Source of the DNA: Dermatophilaceae bacterium Sec6.4
Lineage (GTDB): Bacteria > Actinomycetota > Actinomycetes > Actinomycetales > Dermatophilaceae
Length of the DNA stretch: 64,000 nt
Direction of reading: 5' to 3'
Assembly (NCBI GenBank): GCA_039636865.1
Contig: CP144172.1
Coordinates: 2,294,001-2,358,000, forward strand
Position 1 is the first letter of the stretch. Every line of letters starts with the position of its first letter. Shown in pieces: positions 1-7,329 of the stretch. The notes beneath the pieces are model-generated. The model made no database searches. It saw only the letters and a program-made list of their open reading frames with translations, and was not told the DNA's origin. A program made the translations under genes and the position numbers.

Positions 1-231
1 CAGCAGTTCGCGGAATGCGAAGAGGACGGCGCAGCGGGTGGACAACGACGCGTTGCGCCACTCACGGGCCGCCCGGCCGGCACTGGCAACGGCGAGTTGG
101 ACATCTGCGGCATTGGCGAGTTCGACCTCACCTGTCTGGACTCCGGTCGCAGGGTTGTAGACCGGGCCGAGCCGCTCGGAGCTGCCGTGGGCGCTGGCAC
201 CGTCGATCCAGTGTGAAATACGTGTTGTCAT
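1..231 (-). CDS. mmsA: Methylmalonate-semialdehyde dehydrogenase, N-terminal part (runs off window)
   Basis: This gene is read on the minus strand from ATG at 231-229 and stays open to the window edge, giving 77 residues. The N-terminus has HWIDG (residues 7-11) and VYNPATG (24-30), typical of CoA-acylating (methyl)malonate-semialdehyde dehydrogenases of the ALDH superfamily, which act in valine and inositol catabolism. The catalytic Cys lies outside the window, so the exact substrate cannot be judged. It is divergent from the MocR regulator at 291 with a 59-bp shared upstream region, which suggests that regulator controls it. Confidence 0.8.
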   Translation of the reverse strand, partial: MTTRISHWIDGASAHGSSERLGPVYNPATGVQTGEVELANAADVQLAVASAGRAAREWRNASLSTRCAVLFAFRELL

Positions 232-290
232 AGTTGTGACACTAGGACATTTTGATCGGCATACAGTCGCGGGAATGTTACGTTACATAA
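232..290. promoter_or_regulatory. Divergent promoter region, mmsA / MocR regulator
   Basis: This short AT-richer gap separates two divergent starts and must hold promoters for both. A small inverted repeat (TGTCA at 226-230, TGACA at 237-241) overlaps the mmsA start codon, and GTTACGTTAC lies just before the regulator start. Operator function is inferred from position only. Confidence 0.35.
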
Positions 291-1628
291 ATGTCGATTG
301 CAGCCGTGCTTGATCTGCAGGACTTCTCGCACCGTGGCTTGACCCGGGCGGTGACAGCCGCGATCGAAGCCGGCCTGCTGCGCGAGGGCGAGCGACTGCC
401 GCCCATTCGTTCCGTGGCGAAGGAGCTGCAGCTGTCCCCGACGACGGTCAGCGCCGCATGGTCCACGCTCGTCCGACACGGAGTCATCCGCACCGACGGG
501 CGACGGGGCACAACAGTCGCCACCCCTGGAACGCACGGGCCCACCCGTTACCGCAGGGCACTGGAGAGCCGGGCCGGGTTCGTGTGGGACGTCGCGACGG
601 GGATGCCCGATCCGGCCCTGCTACCCGCGCTGGACGGGGCGCTGCAACGCGTGCCGCAGGAGAGTAGGCAGCACAGCTATCTCGATGATCCTGTGCTCCC
701 GCAGTTGCGGGAGGCGCTGCGCGGCTCATGGCCCTACGACGCTGAGGAGCTCACCGTCACCGACGGTGCGATGGACGCGATGGACCTGATCTGCGCGGTG
801 TTCCTGCAGCCGGGGGACACCGTCGCTGTTGAACATCCGTGCTTCCCACCGCTTCTGGATCTGCTCGAAGCATGCGGAATCCGTACCCGGGGGTTGGCAA
901 TGGACGAACAGGGTCTGACCGTTGCCGCGGCACGTGGCGCAGTTGCGGCCCGGGTACGGGCGGTCTTCCTGCAACCGCGAGCGCACAACCCCACCGGCAT
1001 CTGTATGAGTGGTCAGCGCGCGGTTGACCTCGCCGACGTCTTCGCCGACACCCAGATCCTGATCGTCGAAGACGACTCAGCAGGCGATGTTGCGTCGTCG
1101 CCCGCGGTGAGTCTGGGGCGTTTCATCCCGCAGCGGGTGCTGCACATTCGCAGCTTTTCCAAATCACACGGGCCGGACCTACGCCTCGCGGCGATCAGCG
1201 GCCCGTCAGACCGTATCGCGGCTCTGAGCGAACGGCGTCTGCTCGGGCAGGGCTGGACGAGCCGGCTGCTGCAGGCGGTCCTTGTGCAACTGCTGTGCTC
1301 GGACGACACCGTGGCGACGATCGATCACGCGCGGGACGAGTACGCGCGTCGCCGTGCGGCCGTGGTGTCGGGATTGGCGGATCGGGGTGTTCCGGTTATC
1401 GGCACCGACGGTCTCAACATCTGGCTTCCCGTGCAGGATGAGGCGGCATCGTTGGTGCAGCTTGCCGGGCGCGGAATCGCCGCGGCCGCAGGCAGCCCGT
1501 TCCATGTACTTCCTGAGGACGCAGCGCATCTGCGGGTGACGACCGGTCTGGTGGGATCGGACCACGCGCAGTTCGTGCAGGATCTTGCGGATGCGGCGAC
1601 AGCACTTCCCTGGGCGGGACCACGGTGA
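291..1628 (+). CDS. MocR/PdxR-type transcriptional regulator (GntR HTH fused to aminotransferase fold)
   Basis: The 445-aa protein has an N-terminal winged helix of the GntR family (about residues 8-75, with the RLPPIRSVAKEL segment) followed by a class I aminotransferase-like domain. The PLP-binding lysine is probably Lys291 in the SFSKSHGPDLRL stretch. MocR proteins sense PLP or amino-compound ligands and usually regulate the adjacent divergent gene. Here that gene is mmsA, so control of an amino-acid or aldehyde catabolic operon is likely. The ATG at 291 is the first in-frame start and sits just after the intergenic region. The ligand is unknown. Confidence 0.85.
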   Translation: MSIAAVLDLQDFSHRGLTRAVTAAIEAGLLREGERLPPIRSVAKELQLSPTTVSAAWSTLVRHGVIRTDGRRGTTVATPGTHGPTRYRRALESRAGFVWDVATGMPDPALLPALDGALQRVPQESRQHSYLDDPVLPQLREALRGSWPYDAEELTVTDGAMDAMDLICAVFLQPGDTVAVEHPCFPPLLDLLEACGIRTRGLAMDEQGLTVAAARGAVAARVRAVFLQPRAHNPTGICMSGQRAVDLADVFADTQILIVEDDSAGDVASSPAVSLGRFIPQRVLHIRSFSKSHGPDLRLAAISGPSDRIAALSERRLLGQGWTSRLLQAVLVQLLCSDDTVATIDHARDEYARRRAAVVSGLADRGVPVIGTDGLNIWLPVQDEAASLVQLAGRGIAAAAGSPFHVLPEDAAHLRVTTGLVGSDHAQFVQDLADAATALPWAGPR

Positions 1629-1661
1629 TCTAGCCCGGTCGGTGCCGTTTAGGCTCGACAC

Positions 1662-2039
1662 GTGACATCCACCCCCGAGCCGACCACGTCAGCACCCACC
1701 ACGCGTCCGACCGCGTCGCAACCGCCCACCTCTCGTCGGCTCGCATCGCAGGTCTTCATCGCGGTGGCGACGCTGGAGGCGCTGTCCTGGCTCGCTCTGC
1801 TGATCGGGATGTACTTCAAGTGGATTGCGCAGTCGACCGACCGGGGAGTGCAGATCTTCGGGATGGTGCACGGGATCGTCTTCATGTGCTACTTAGTGAC
1901 CCTGGTCTGGGTTGCCAGGTCGCGTAGGTGGGACACCCGCACCGCGCTACTGGGCGCGATCAGCAGCATCCCGCCGTTCATGACGCTGTGGTTCGAGCGT
2001 TGGGCGCTGCGCCGCGAGCTGCTGCAGCCGCGCGGCTGA
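1662..2039 (+). CDS. DUF3817 integral membrane protein
   Basis: The 125-aa protein starts at GTG 1662. A Thr/Pro/Ser-rich N-terminal tail of about 25 residues precedes three predicted membrane segments (around VFIAVATLEALSWLALLIG, then GMVHGIVFMCYLVTLVWVA, then the ALLGAISSIPPFMTLWF region). This is the architecture of the actinobacterial DUF3817 family, whose function is unknown. It follows the MocR gene by 33 bp on the same strand but is probably a separate unit. It is the last ordinary chromosomal gene before the accessory island. Confidence 0.75.
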   Translation: MTSTPEPTTSAPTTRPTASQPPTSRRLASQVFIAVATLEALSWLALLIGMYFKWIAQSTDRGVQIFGMVHGIVFMCYLVTLVWVARSRRWDTRTALLGAISSIPPFMTLWFERWALRRELLQPRG

Positions 2040-2237
2040 CCACCCGGGCAGGAGAATCGACGGACGCCAATGTGATCAGGCGGTCGCGAGGCCTCGGCAG
2101 GATCGCCGTTCCCGTCCTTCTCCGGCCGCCCCGCCGCTCCGAGGGTCAAGGAACAACCAAACCAGCGCTTAGCGGTAGGAACGGCTCATGTTTCAGGGTC
2201 CGACAATGGGCAGCGCGGAATCTGGCGTTGGTCGAGA
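2040..2237. other. Intergenic left edge of the accessory island
   Basis: I see no gene in these 198 bp. They lie between the last conserved gene and the recombinase relic, so the insertion boundary of the island is probably here. I could not identify a terminal inverted repeat with confidence. Confidence 0.3.
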
Positions 2238-2801
2238 TCACTCAGCATCGGGGGCGCGCATCTTCGTGTTACGAATGTCCTTTGTTGGTTTCAGTATTTC
2301 GGCGCGTTTCAGGGCCCGGTAAAAGGTGGAGCGGGTGATGGAGAACAGTTCCTCGAGTTCGGTAATGGTGCGCCCGCCGCCGTGGTAAAGCTCGACGAGG
2401 TGGGCCTCTTGTTGGGGGCTGAGTTTGGGTTGCTTACCGCGCAGCCGCCCCTCGGACCTGGCCACGGCCATACCTTCACGGGTCCGGGCTCGCGCCAGGT
2501 CGGCTTCAAACTCAGCGATCATGCTCAAGGTCGTGAACAGCAGCCGCCCGATCGGGTCGGTCGGGTCGCGCAGGGATCCGCCAATGTTGAGCCGCACCCC
2601 GTTCGCGGTGAGCTCGTCAATGATGTCGCCGGCGCGGCACGCAGCAAGGGCTTGGCGTAGGCCAGGGCGGTGACGGTTGGTGCCGGTCAGTCCGTGGTCC
2701 AGGTAGATCCTTTTCGGGTCCACGCCTTGCGCGGCGAGGGCGTTTTGCTGCGCGGTGAGGTCTTGATCGACGGTAGAGACTCGGCAGTAGCCAATCTTCA
2801 G
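2238..2801 (-). pseudogene. Decayed serine recombinase (TnpR/Pin-type resolvase)
   Basis: The reading frame encodes a resolvase from KIGYCRVSTVDQ (catalytic Ser in the YCRVS motif) to a C-terminal HTH (SPQQEAHLVELYHGGG to STFYRALKRAE). Two defects are visible. No ATG, GTG or TTG precedes the catalytic motif: the codon before Lys is CTG at 2801-2799, and an in-frame TAA lies further upstream. The stretch that normally follows ACRAGD, containing the KLDRLAR-type motif with the catalytic arginines, is missing, and ACRAGD joins directly to IIDEL near 2625. The first conventional start (GTG 2723) would omit the catalytic serine. It is therefore very likely inactive. Its closest relatives are probably Tn3-type resolvases. 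Confidence 0.8.
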
Positions 2802-3032
2802 TTCCGGGATACGACCAGTACGCCGCTTGGCACCCCTTGATCGGGACGGATCACCGAACCGGTCTTACGGGACGATCAGTCCCATTGCCCGCCTGGCCTG
2901 GGCAGATGGCAGGGGTGCGTCGCATGACGTTCTGCCTACGGGACGGTTTTGAGTTCGATTTTTGCGGGCGGTTTTCGTTCTGCGACCTGGGGTGAGATCA
3001 CATGTGCGTGTCGGGTCGTGCGGTCGGGCAGG
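2802..3032. other. Intergenic, no gene seen
   Basis: No coding region is recognised between the recombinase relic and the next ORF. The octamer TACGGGAC occurs twice, and GGGAC/GTCCC form a small inverted repeat near 2870. Related GTCCCG/CGGGAC arms occur in the repeated element at 5001, but the matches here are too short to call another copy. Confidence 0.25.
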
Positions 3033-4220
3033 ATGGCTGGTATGGATTTGCCAGGTGTGATGTGTCGCTACGCGGACCGGTTTGCTGTGCTGGGCCGGGG
3101 GGAGCATCACGTGGGCTCACCGCTGGGTGCCTGGTTGATGCTGGCGTTGGCTGCGCCTGCTGCGACCGGTGAGTTGACCGACCAAATCGTTGAGGCGCTG
3201 GGTGTTGATGTGGTCTCCGCGCACCAGGTGGCCACTGAGTTGCTGGGGAACCCGAAGCCGGTGGTATCAGCGGCTGCAGCCGCGTGGACCCGGGAGGGTC
3301 TGACGGGGTTGGACCCGTGGCTGGAATCGCTGCCCGTGCGGGTTCAGACCGGCCCGGTGCCGACCCAGGATCAGGCTGATCAGTGGGCGCAGCAATACAC
3401 CAACGATCTGATCGACCGGTTTCCCCTGGCCACCACACACGCCCTGGTCGTGCTGGCTTCTGCGTTAGCGACCCGGGTCAAGTGGACAACACCGTTTGAT
3501 ACCGCTGACGCCGCCGACCTGAGAGGGCCGTGGAGCACCACCTTGACCCGGGTCCTACGCATGCCCCAGGACACCCACGATCACGACGCCTTCTTCGTCA
3601 ACACCCAACGTGCCGGTCTGCTAGGGGTACACCGAGCATCGGCCATTGGCATGGACGTCACCTCCGTGATCGCCGACCCGCACGTGGCACCGGCGACCGT
3701 GCTTGCTGCAGCTCACCGGGTCGCGGTGGCCCAGGCTCGGCACAGTCGCAACCTGGGACCGGTGTCACTGTTCGACCTACCCCTGGCCGATCACCCGCAC
3801 TGGAGCATCACCCAGGAATAGGCATCGGAACGCGGTGAGCACGTGGACGCCCTGCTCCCGGCCTGGAACGCCGCCAGCACGCACGACCTGCTGACCGAAC
3901 CCACCCTCGGCCTCGGCGCCGCAGGCCATGCCCTAGGACAACTTGCCAGAACCAACGGGCCCATTGACGCCGCGCAGAGCGTGGTCGCCCGGTATGGCCG
4001 GCACGGATTTCAAGCCGCGGCCCTGACCGCCTTGGACGTAATGGAAAGCTGGTCAGGCCGCAGACCGCCTGGTCCTCACCGCACCGCCACTCTGCGGTTC
4101 ACCCACCCCTACGCCGTTGTGGCCACCACCCGCGCATCCACATCCCGCGACCCCTGGAACGCACTACCCGTCTTCGGCGCCTGGATCACCGACCCCGACG
4201 ACACACAGGACTCGCCGTAA
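3033..4220 (+). pseudogene. Conserved hypothetical protein (serpin-like?), split by an in-frame amber codon
   Basis: The frame is open from 2949 (better starts: ATG 3033 or 3042) to TAG at 3819-3821, then continues in the same frame, without frameshift, to 4220. The second half resumes with ASERGEH and then DALLPAWNAAS. Read through, the product is about 395 residues with the interrupted codon where Gln (CAG) would fit. Sequence features such as GSPLGAWLMLALAAPAA near the start, SLFDLPLADHPHW before the stop and FTHPYAVVATT with LPVFGAWI at the end resemble an actinobacterial family I associate loosely with a serpin fold; that assignment is weak. It may be a nonsense-mutated gene, a sequencing error or a readthrough gene. 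Confidence 0.6.
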
Positions 4221-4271
4221 CGGGATCGGCATACGGGTGTCTTCTCGGTCCAGTATTGGTACCGACCTATC

Positions 4272-4292
4272 ATGGTGCCACAATGGCACCAT
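4272..4292. promoter_or_regulatory. Perfect palindromic operator overlapping the vapB start codon
   Basis: ATGGTGCCA (4272-4280), a CAA spacer and TGGCACCAT (4284-4292) form a perfect 9-bp inverted repeat whose last bases are the AT of the vapB ATG. Autorepression of TA operons by the antitoxin at such palindromes is established for the ribbon-helix-helix class; use here is inferred. The site leaves no room for a ribosome binding site, so the mRNA may be leaderless. Confidence 0.65.
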
Positions 4293-4521
4293 GAAACGAA
4301 TGAATCTTCGTGACGTGCCCGATGACGTCTACTCGGCCCTGGTCACGGCAGCTGGGGATCGTCGGCAGTCGCTGAGCGCGTTTGTGGTCGATCGACTCGC
4401 CGAGGTGGCACAAACAACGCGCGTTGCTGACTACGTCGCGACCTATCCAGCACCCCGTGGAACCGGCATCACCACCGACGATGCGGTCGCTGCGGTCAGA
4501 GGCGTGCGAGAGGCCTCGTGA
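4291..4521 (+). CDS. vapB: VapB-type ribbon-helix-helix antitoxin
   Basis: This 76-aa protein starts at ATG 4291. The N-terminal MKRMNLRDVPDDVYSALVTA reads as a ribbon-helix-helix DNA-binding fold (FitA/VapB type) with the strand MNLRDV followed by two helices. The C-terminal part (about residues 50-76) would wrap the toxin. The downstream PIN toxin overlaps its stop by four bases (GTGA), so the two are translationally coupled. A perfect palindrome overlaps the start codon, consistent with autoregulation. Confidence 0.85.
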   Translation: MKRMNLRDVPDDVYSALVTAAGDRRQSLSAFVVDRLAEVAQTTRVADYVATYPAPRGTGITTDDAVAAVRGVREAS

Positions 4522-4919
4522 GCCTGGCCATCATCGACGCGTCCGTTTTTGCTGCTTTTTACGCCGCTGACGATCCACGCCACGCTCTCGTGGCGGAGCG
4601 GCTAAGCACCGGGGACGCGTTGTACGCACCCGCTCACCTGGATGTGGAGATTGCCTCCGCCCTGCGCGGCATGGCCCGGAGCAACCCCCGACTTGATCAG
4701 ATAGCGCCAGATGCATTGGCACACCTCGCGGGTTTTCCGATCCGCCGCATGCCGCTACCCCCGCTGCTGAACCGTGCGTGGGAACTGCGTCACAACCTCA
4801 CTGTCTACGACGCCGCCTACGTCGCACTGGCCGAACAACTCGACGCTGTGCTGGTCACTTGCGACGCCAGGTTGGCTAACGCGAGTGGACCGCGCTGCAG
4901 CTTCGACCACATCGGATGA
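4518..4919 (+). CDS. vapC: VapC-type PIN-domain toxin ribonuclease
   Basis: This 133-aa PIN protein starts at GTG 4518 inside the antitoxin stop. The acidic active-site set is complete: Asp7 in IIDAS, Glu44 in LDVEIASAL, Asp98 in VYDAAYVALAE and Asp116 in TCDARLA. PIN toxins are Mg-dependent RNases that cleave tRNA or rRNA; the target of this one cannot be read from sequence. It forms an operon with the upstream antitoxin and appears intact and full length. Confidence 0.9.
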   Translation: MSLAIIDASVFAAFYAADDPRHALVAERLSTGDALYAPAHLDVEIASALRGMARSNPRLDQIAPDALAHLAGFPIRRMPLPPLLNRAWELRHNLTVYDAAYVALAEQLDAVLVTCDARLANASGPRCSFDHIG

Positions 4920-5000
4920 CCAGAGAAGGATCGGCAAGCTCGTCACGGGCGGTGATCCCCGTCCCGCTCACCGATCCCGATACGGACGCGATCACGGCAC

Positions 5001-5075
5001 CCGGCGTCCCGTATGGAGCACCCGTTCGGGACACATCGGCGCGAGACGCGAATTGCGGCTGCTGTCGCCGGTCGG
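5001..5075. repeat. TA-island intergenic element, copy A
   Basis: The segment has an inverted repeat (GTCCCG 5006-5011, CGGGAC 5027-5032) enclosing GTATGGAGCACC, then TGCGGCTGCTGTCGCCGGT at 5054-5072. Copy D at 7978 carries the same arrangement with close matches. It lies about 85 bp downstream of vapC. The whole gap 4920-5153 shows no gene. Confidence 0.5.
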
Positions 5076-5153
5076 CGTTCCGCTTATGAACCGCGCGGAT
5101 GCGGGCCGTCCTGGGTGCAGTGGGGTCGGCGTGGTCAGAGCTGGTCCTTTGCA

Positions 5154-5181
5154 GTAGCACTACGGTAGCATCGTGGTATGA
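5154..5181. promoter_or_regulatory. 11-bp-period direct repeat at the start of the first MazEF-type pair
   Basis: GTAGCA at 5154 and again at 5165, then the related GTATGA at 5176, lie exactly 11 bp apart, the last overlapping the antitoxin ATG at 5178. Small palindromes GTAG-CA-CTAC and CTAC-G-GTAG are embedded. Ribbon-helix-helix dimers bind such helically phased sites; function here is inferred. Confidence 0.5.
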
Positions 5182-5408
5182 AGATCAGTGTCAGTTTGCC
5201 GGACGAGGATGTGGCAGTCCTCGACGACTTTGCCCGCACCACCGGCCTCTCGTCGAGGTCGGCCGCGTTGCACCATGCCGTGCGCATGCTGCGACTTCCT
5301 GAGCTGGAGCAGGACTACGAAGCCGCTTGGAAGGAGTGGGAAGCATCGGCCAACCACGCGGCGTGGAGTGGGACTGCTGCTGATGGGCTGGGCGATGCTG
5401 CGCGGTGA
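5178..5408 (+). CDS. Ribbon-helix-helix antitoxin of a MazEF-type pair
   Basis: The 76-aa product begins MKISVSLPDEDVAVLDDFA, a clear ribbon-helix-helix start (strand KISVSLP and helix A), followed by SSRSAALHHAVRML as helix B. The acidic and Trp-containing tail (about residues 42-76) would neutralise the toxin. The next gene encodes a MazF/PemK toxin that overlaps its 3' end by 14 bp. A phased direct repeat covers its start region. Despite the MazF partner, the antitoxin is not of the AbrB-type MazE fold, which is normal for actinobacterial MazEF systems. Confidence 0.85.
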   Translation: MKISVSLPDEDVAVLDDFARTTGLSSRSAALHHAVRMLRLPELEQDYEAAWKEWEASANHAAWSGTAADGLGDAAR

Positions 5409-5742
5409 GATCCGGCTCGTCGACCTGGACCCTGTGCGTGGAAACGAAGCCAACAAACGACGACCAGCAGTGATTGTCAGCAACGAGCGGGCAAACTCGG
5501 TCGCGGCGCGGCTTGGGCGCGGAGTTGTCACCGTTGTGCCGGTCACCAGCAACACCGACCGGATCTTCCCGTTCCAAACCCTGCTGCCCGCAGCTGTCAC
5601 CGGGTTACCTCGAGACTCAAAGGCCCAGGCCGAGCAGGTCCGCTCGATCGCCGTCGAGCGGCTCGGCGCAGTTCTTGGACAAGTCCCCGCGGACGTCATG
5701 ACGCAGCTCGACGACGCACTGCGCCTCCACCTGCAGCTATAG
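5395..5742 (+). CDS. MazF/PemK-type endoribonuclease toxin
   Basis: This is a 115-aa MazF-fold toxin. The start is ATG 5395 (MLRGEIRLVDLDPVRG), with ATG 5383 a possible alternative. Family hallmarks are the N-terminal GEIRLVDLDPVRG strand, NKRRPAVIVSNERA and VTVVPVTSN near the substrate groove, and the AEQVRSIAVERLG segment. MazF toxins cut single-stranded RNA at short motifs; the cleavage motif is unknown here. It is coupled to the preceding antitoxin and convergent with the next MazEF pair. Confidence 0.9.
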   Translation: MLRGEIRLVDLDPVRGNEANKRRPAVIVSNERANSVAARLGRGVVTVVPVTSNTDRIFPFQTLLPAAVTGLPRDSKAQAEQVRSIAVERLGAVLGQVPADVMTQLDDALRLHLQL

Positions 5743-5749
5743 CCACACT

Positions 5750-5780
5750 GCCGTCCCGCGGCAGGATCGTCTATCGAGGC
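5750..5780. repeat. TA-island intergenic element, short copy B
   Basis: GCCGTCC, then CGGCAG and GATCGTCTA (5765-5773), resemble the two ends of copy D with the middle missing. It fills the gap between two convergent MazF genes. TGCCG/CGGCA form a small hairpin, so a terminator role is also possible. Confidence 0.4.
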
Positions 5781-5791
5781 AGACCCTTTGG

Positions 5792-6127
5792 TCACAGGTC
5801 GAGGACGAAGCGCAGCGCTTGGTCGATGGCGCTCATCTGATCGGGGGCGATCATTCCCCGACGGGACGACAACCGTGAAGTCGAGATCGCGCGCAGCTGG
5901 TCGCAGCGCGCGTAGGAAGTGTGGCCAAGCCCGCTGCTTCCCTGCTCGACCTCGACGTGGCTGCGCAGTCCGTAGGCGGCCGACGTGATGGGCACGACCA
6001 TGACCAACTGGCCAGGGCTGTTGTTCAAGATGTCGACCGAGACCACGACGGCGGGCCGCCGGAAGGCTGGCTCGTGGCCGACCGGCTGACCCAGGTCGAC
6101 GTCGTAGACCTCCCTTCGCCAGATCAC
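5792..6127 (-). CDS. MazF/PemK-type endoribonuclease toxin (second pair)
   Basis: The toxin is 111 aa when started at GTG 6127, which overlaps the antitoxin stop by four bases (GTGA); longer versions extend into the antitoxin gene. It has the MazF signatures RREVYDVDLGQPVGHEP, RRPAVVVSVDI, VMVVPITSA and the CDQLRAISTSRL segment. It is an RNA-cleaving toxin by family. It is convergent with the first MazF and divergent from nothing closer than the resolvase region. It appears intact. Confidence 0.9.
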   Translation of the reverse strand: MIWRREVYDVDLGQPVGHEPAFRRPAVVVSVDILNNSPGQLVMVVPITSAAYGLRSHVEVEQGSSGLGHTSYARCDQLRAISTSRLSSRRGMIAPDQMSAIDQALRFVLDL

Positions 6128-6360
6128 GCGAGGGAGTCCCACTCCTGTCGTTCGGCCAGGTACTGATCCCAACGCTCGGGGTCATCACGCAGCCGCTGGT
6201 AGTCCTGGCCCAGCCCGCGGAGAAATTCTTGCCGCTCTAGTGCGTCGATGGCGGCGTGCAGCACATCGATGACCGCGGTCTGCCTGTCCTTGGCGAGGGA
6301 CTGCAACCGCTCGGAGTCTGGTCGGCGAACACGAACGGTGGTGGTGTCTACGGAAGCCAT
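6124..6360 (-). CDS. Antitoxin of the second MazEF-type pair
   Basis: The 78-aa protein starts at ATG 6360. The N-terminal TTTVRVRRPDSERLQSLAK segment fits a ribbon-helix-helix DNA-binding start, followed by a helix (AVIDVLHAAIDALERQEFL) and a charged toxin-binding tail ending ERWDQYLAERQEWDSLA. It is coupled by a GTGA overlap to the MazF gene. Two TGTAGAC repeats 11 bp apart lie just upstream. It matches actinobacterial MazE antitoxins of the CopG/RHH class. Confidence 0.85.
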   Translation of the reverse strand: MASVDTTTVRVRRPDSERLQSLAKDRQTAVIDVLHAAIDALERQEFLRGLGQDYQRLRDDPERWDQYLAERQEWDSLA

Positions 6361-6368
6361 AACCCCAT

Positions 6369-6386
6369 TGTAGACGAAATGTAGAC
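6369..6386. promoter_or_regulatory. 11-bp-period direct repeat upstream of the second antitoxin
   Basis: TGTAGAC occurs at 6369-6375 and 6380-6386, identical 7-mers one helical turn apart, ending 9 bp before the antitoxin start (minus strand). Its complement, GTCTACA, partly matches the GATCGTCTAC core of the repeated intergenic element. Operator function is inferred. Confidence 0.5.
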
Positions 6387-6502
6387 AAGTGTCCCGGTTG
6401 CCGATCGAGCTGCGGTACGCGCAGGGCGATCGCTATCTGGCAGATCCATAACATTCTGTTCGGCCACTGGGTGAGGCATGGGTGGCCCCTTCAGTGACGA
6501 AC

Positions 6503-6610
6503 GTTTTCGAGCAGCCAGGCGACTTATCCGCAGCGACGGCGGGGGAGCGTCCGAAAACCCCGCTCACTGACGACGACGCTCGAAACCTCGAATATGAGTG
6601 AGTTTCGAGC
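6503..6610. promoter_or_regulatory. Candidate res region of the serine resolvase
   Basis: The 108 bp upstream of the resolvase hold related half-sites: GTTTTCGAGC (6503-6512), an inverted CCGAAAAC near 6551, and a perfect 9-bp inverted repeat GCTCGAAAC (6578-6586) / GTTTCGAGC (6602-6610). Several inverted subsites directly before tnpR are what resolvases use. No third full site of standard spacing was confirmed. Confidence 0.45.
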
Positions 6611-6628
6611 AGGCAGGGAGATGACACC

Positions 6629-7261
6629 GTGACGGTATGGGGGTACGCGCGAGTGAGCACCGTTGACCAAGATCCCGCATTGCAGTTCGACGCGCTACAC
6701 GCGCACGGCATCGACGAGCTGCACATCGAAACCGACCAAGTATCCGGAGCGAAGCAGGGCCGGCCCGGACTCACCCGCCTACTCGGAAAACTCGAGCGCG
6801 GCGACGTGCTCACCGTATGGAAGCTAGACCGGCTCGGCCGCTCGATGTCGCACCTCGTCGCCGTTGTGGACGAACTCGGCCGCCGGGGGATTGAGTTTCG
6901 GTCGCTCACCGACGCGATCGACACCACCACCCCAGCAGGCCGATTCACCTTCCACCTCATGGCGAGCGTCGCTCAGTTCGAGCGAGAGATGACCGCCGAA
7001 CGCACCAAAGCCGCCCTAGCCGCGGCGCGCAGGACCAAGACGCTAGGGCGCCCATCGAAGGTCAACCGTCACCAGTACGCCGCGATACACCGGATGGCCG
7101 CCGCAGGAGACGCCCACGGCCGCATCGCCGCAACCACCGGACTATCCCGCGCTGTCGTTGGCCGCGTCCTGCGCGGCGAGATTGCATCCCTAGCCAAGTT
7201 CGACCTAAACCCCGATGACGGAGCCCTACCGCTGCACGACGCCGCAGTTACGGACAATTAA
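6629..7261 (+). CDS. Serine site-specific recombinase (resolvase family), intact
   Basis: This 210-aa enzyme starts at GTG 6629. The catalytic domain spans about residues 1-135 with Ser10 in YARVSTVDQD and the arginines Arg68 and Arg71 in WKLDRLGRSM, the positions used by gamma-delta resolvase. The segment FHLMASVAQFERE is the E-helix region, and the C-terminal HTH lies in about residues 140-190 (RIAATTGLSRAVVGRVL). It resolves or inverts DNA between paired res-type sites. Candidate half-sites lie immediately upstream. With a Tn3 transposase relic 1.6 kb away it may be the TnpR of a decayed Tn3-type transposon. Confidence 0.9.
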   Translation: MTVWGYARVSTVDQDPALQFDALHAHGIDELHIETDQVSGAKQGRPGLTRLLGKLERGDVLTVWKLDRLGRSMSHLVAVVDELGRRGIEFRSLTDAIDTTTPAGRFTFHLMASVAQFEREMTAERTKAALAAARRTKTLGRPSKVNRHQYAAIHRMAAAGDAHGRIAATTGLSRAVVGRVLRGEIASLAKFDLNPDDGALPLHDAAVTDN

Positions 7262-7300
7262 CTGCGGAACCTCGGCCAGCGGCAGATCGTCTACAGGGTC
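7262..7300. repeat. TA-island intergenic element, right-half copy C
   Basis: TGCGGA at 7263 is followed after the same distance as in copy D by GATCGTCTAC (7285-7294) and a GG-TCGC tail. It lies between the resolvase stop and the Doc-module operator. Only the right half of the element is present. Confidence 0.4.
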
Positions 7301-7329
7301 GCCATATGGGGATCCTCATCCGGCTCATC

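Noticed and set aside
228..544. Minus-strand ORFs across the MocR gene start
   Set aside because: They are shadows of the mmsA/MocR boundary, with arginine-rich composition and no family resemblance.
2190..2235. Possible Tn3 terminal inverted repeat (GGGTCCGACAATGGG)
   Set aside because: No matching inverted copy was found at the other side of the island by eye, so it is not called.
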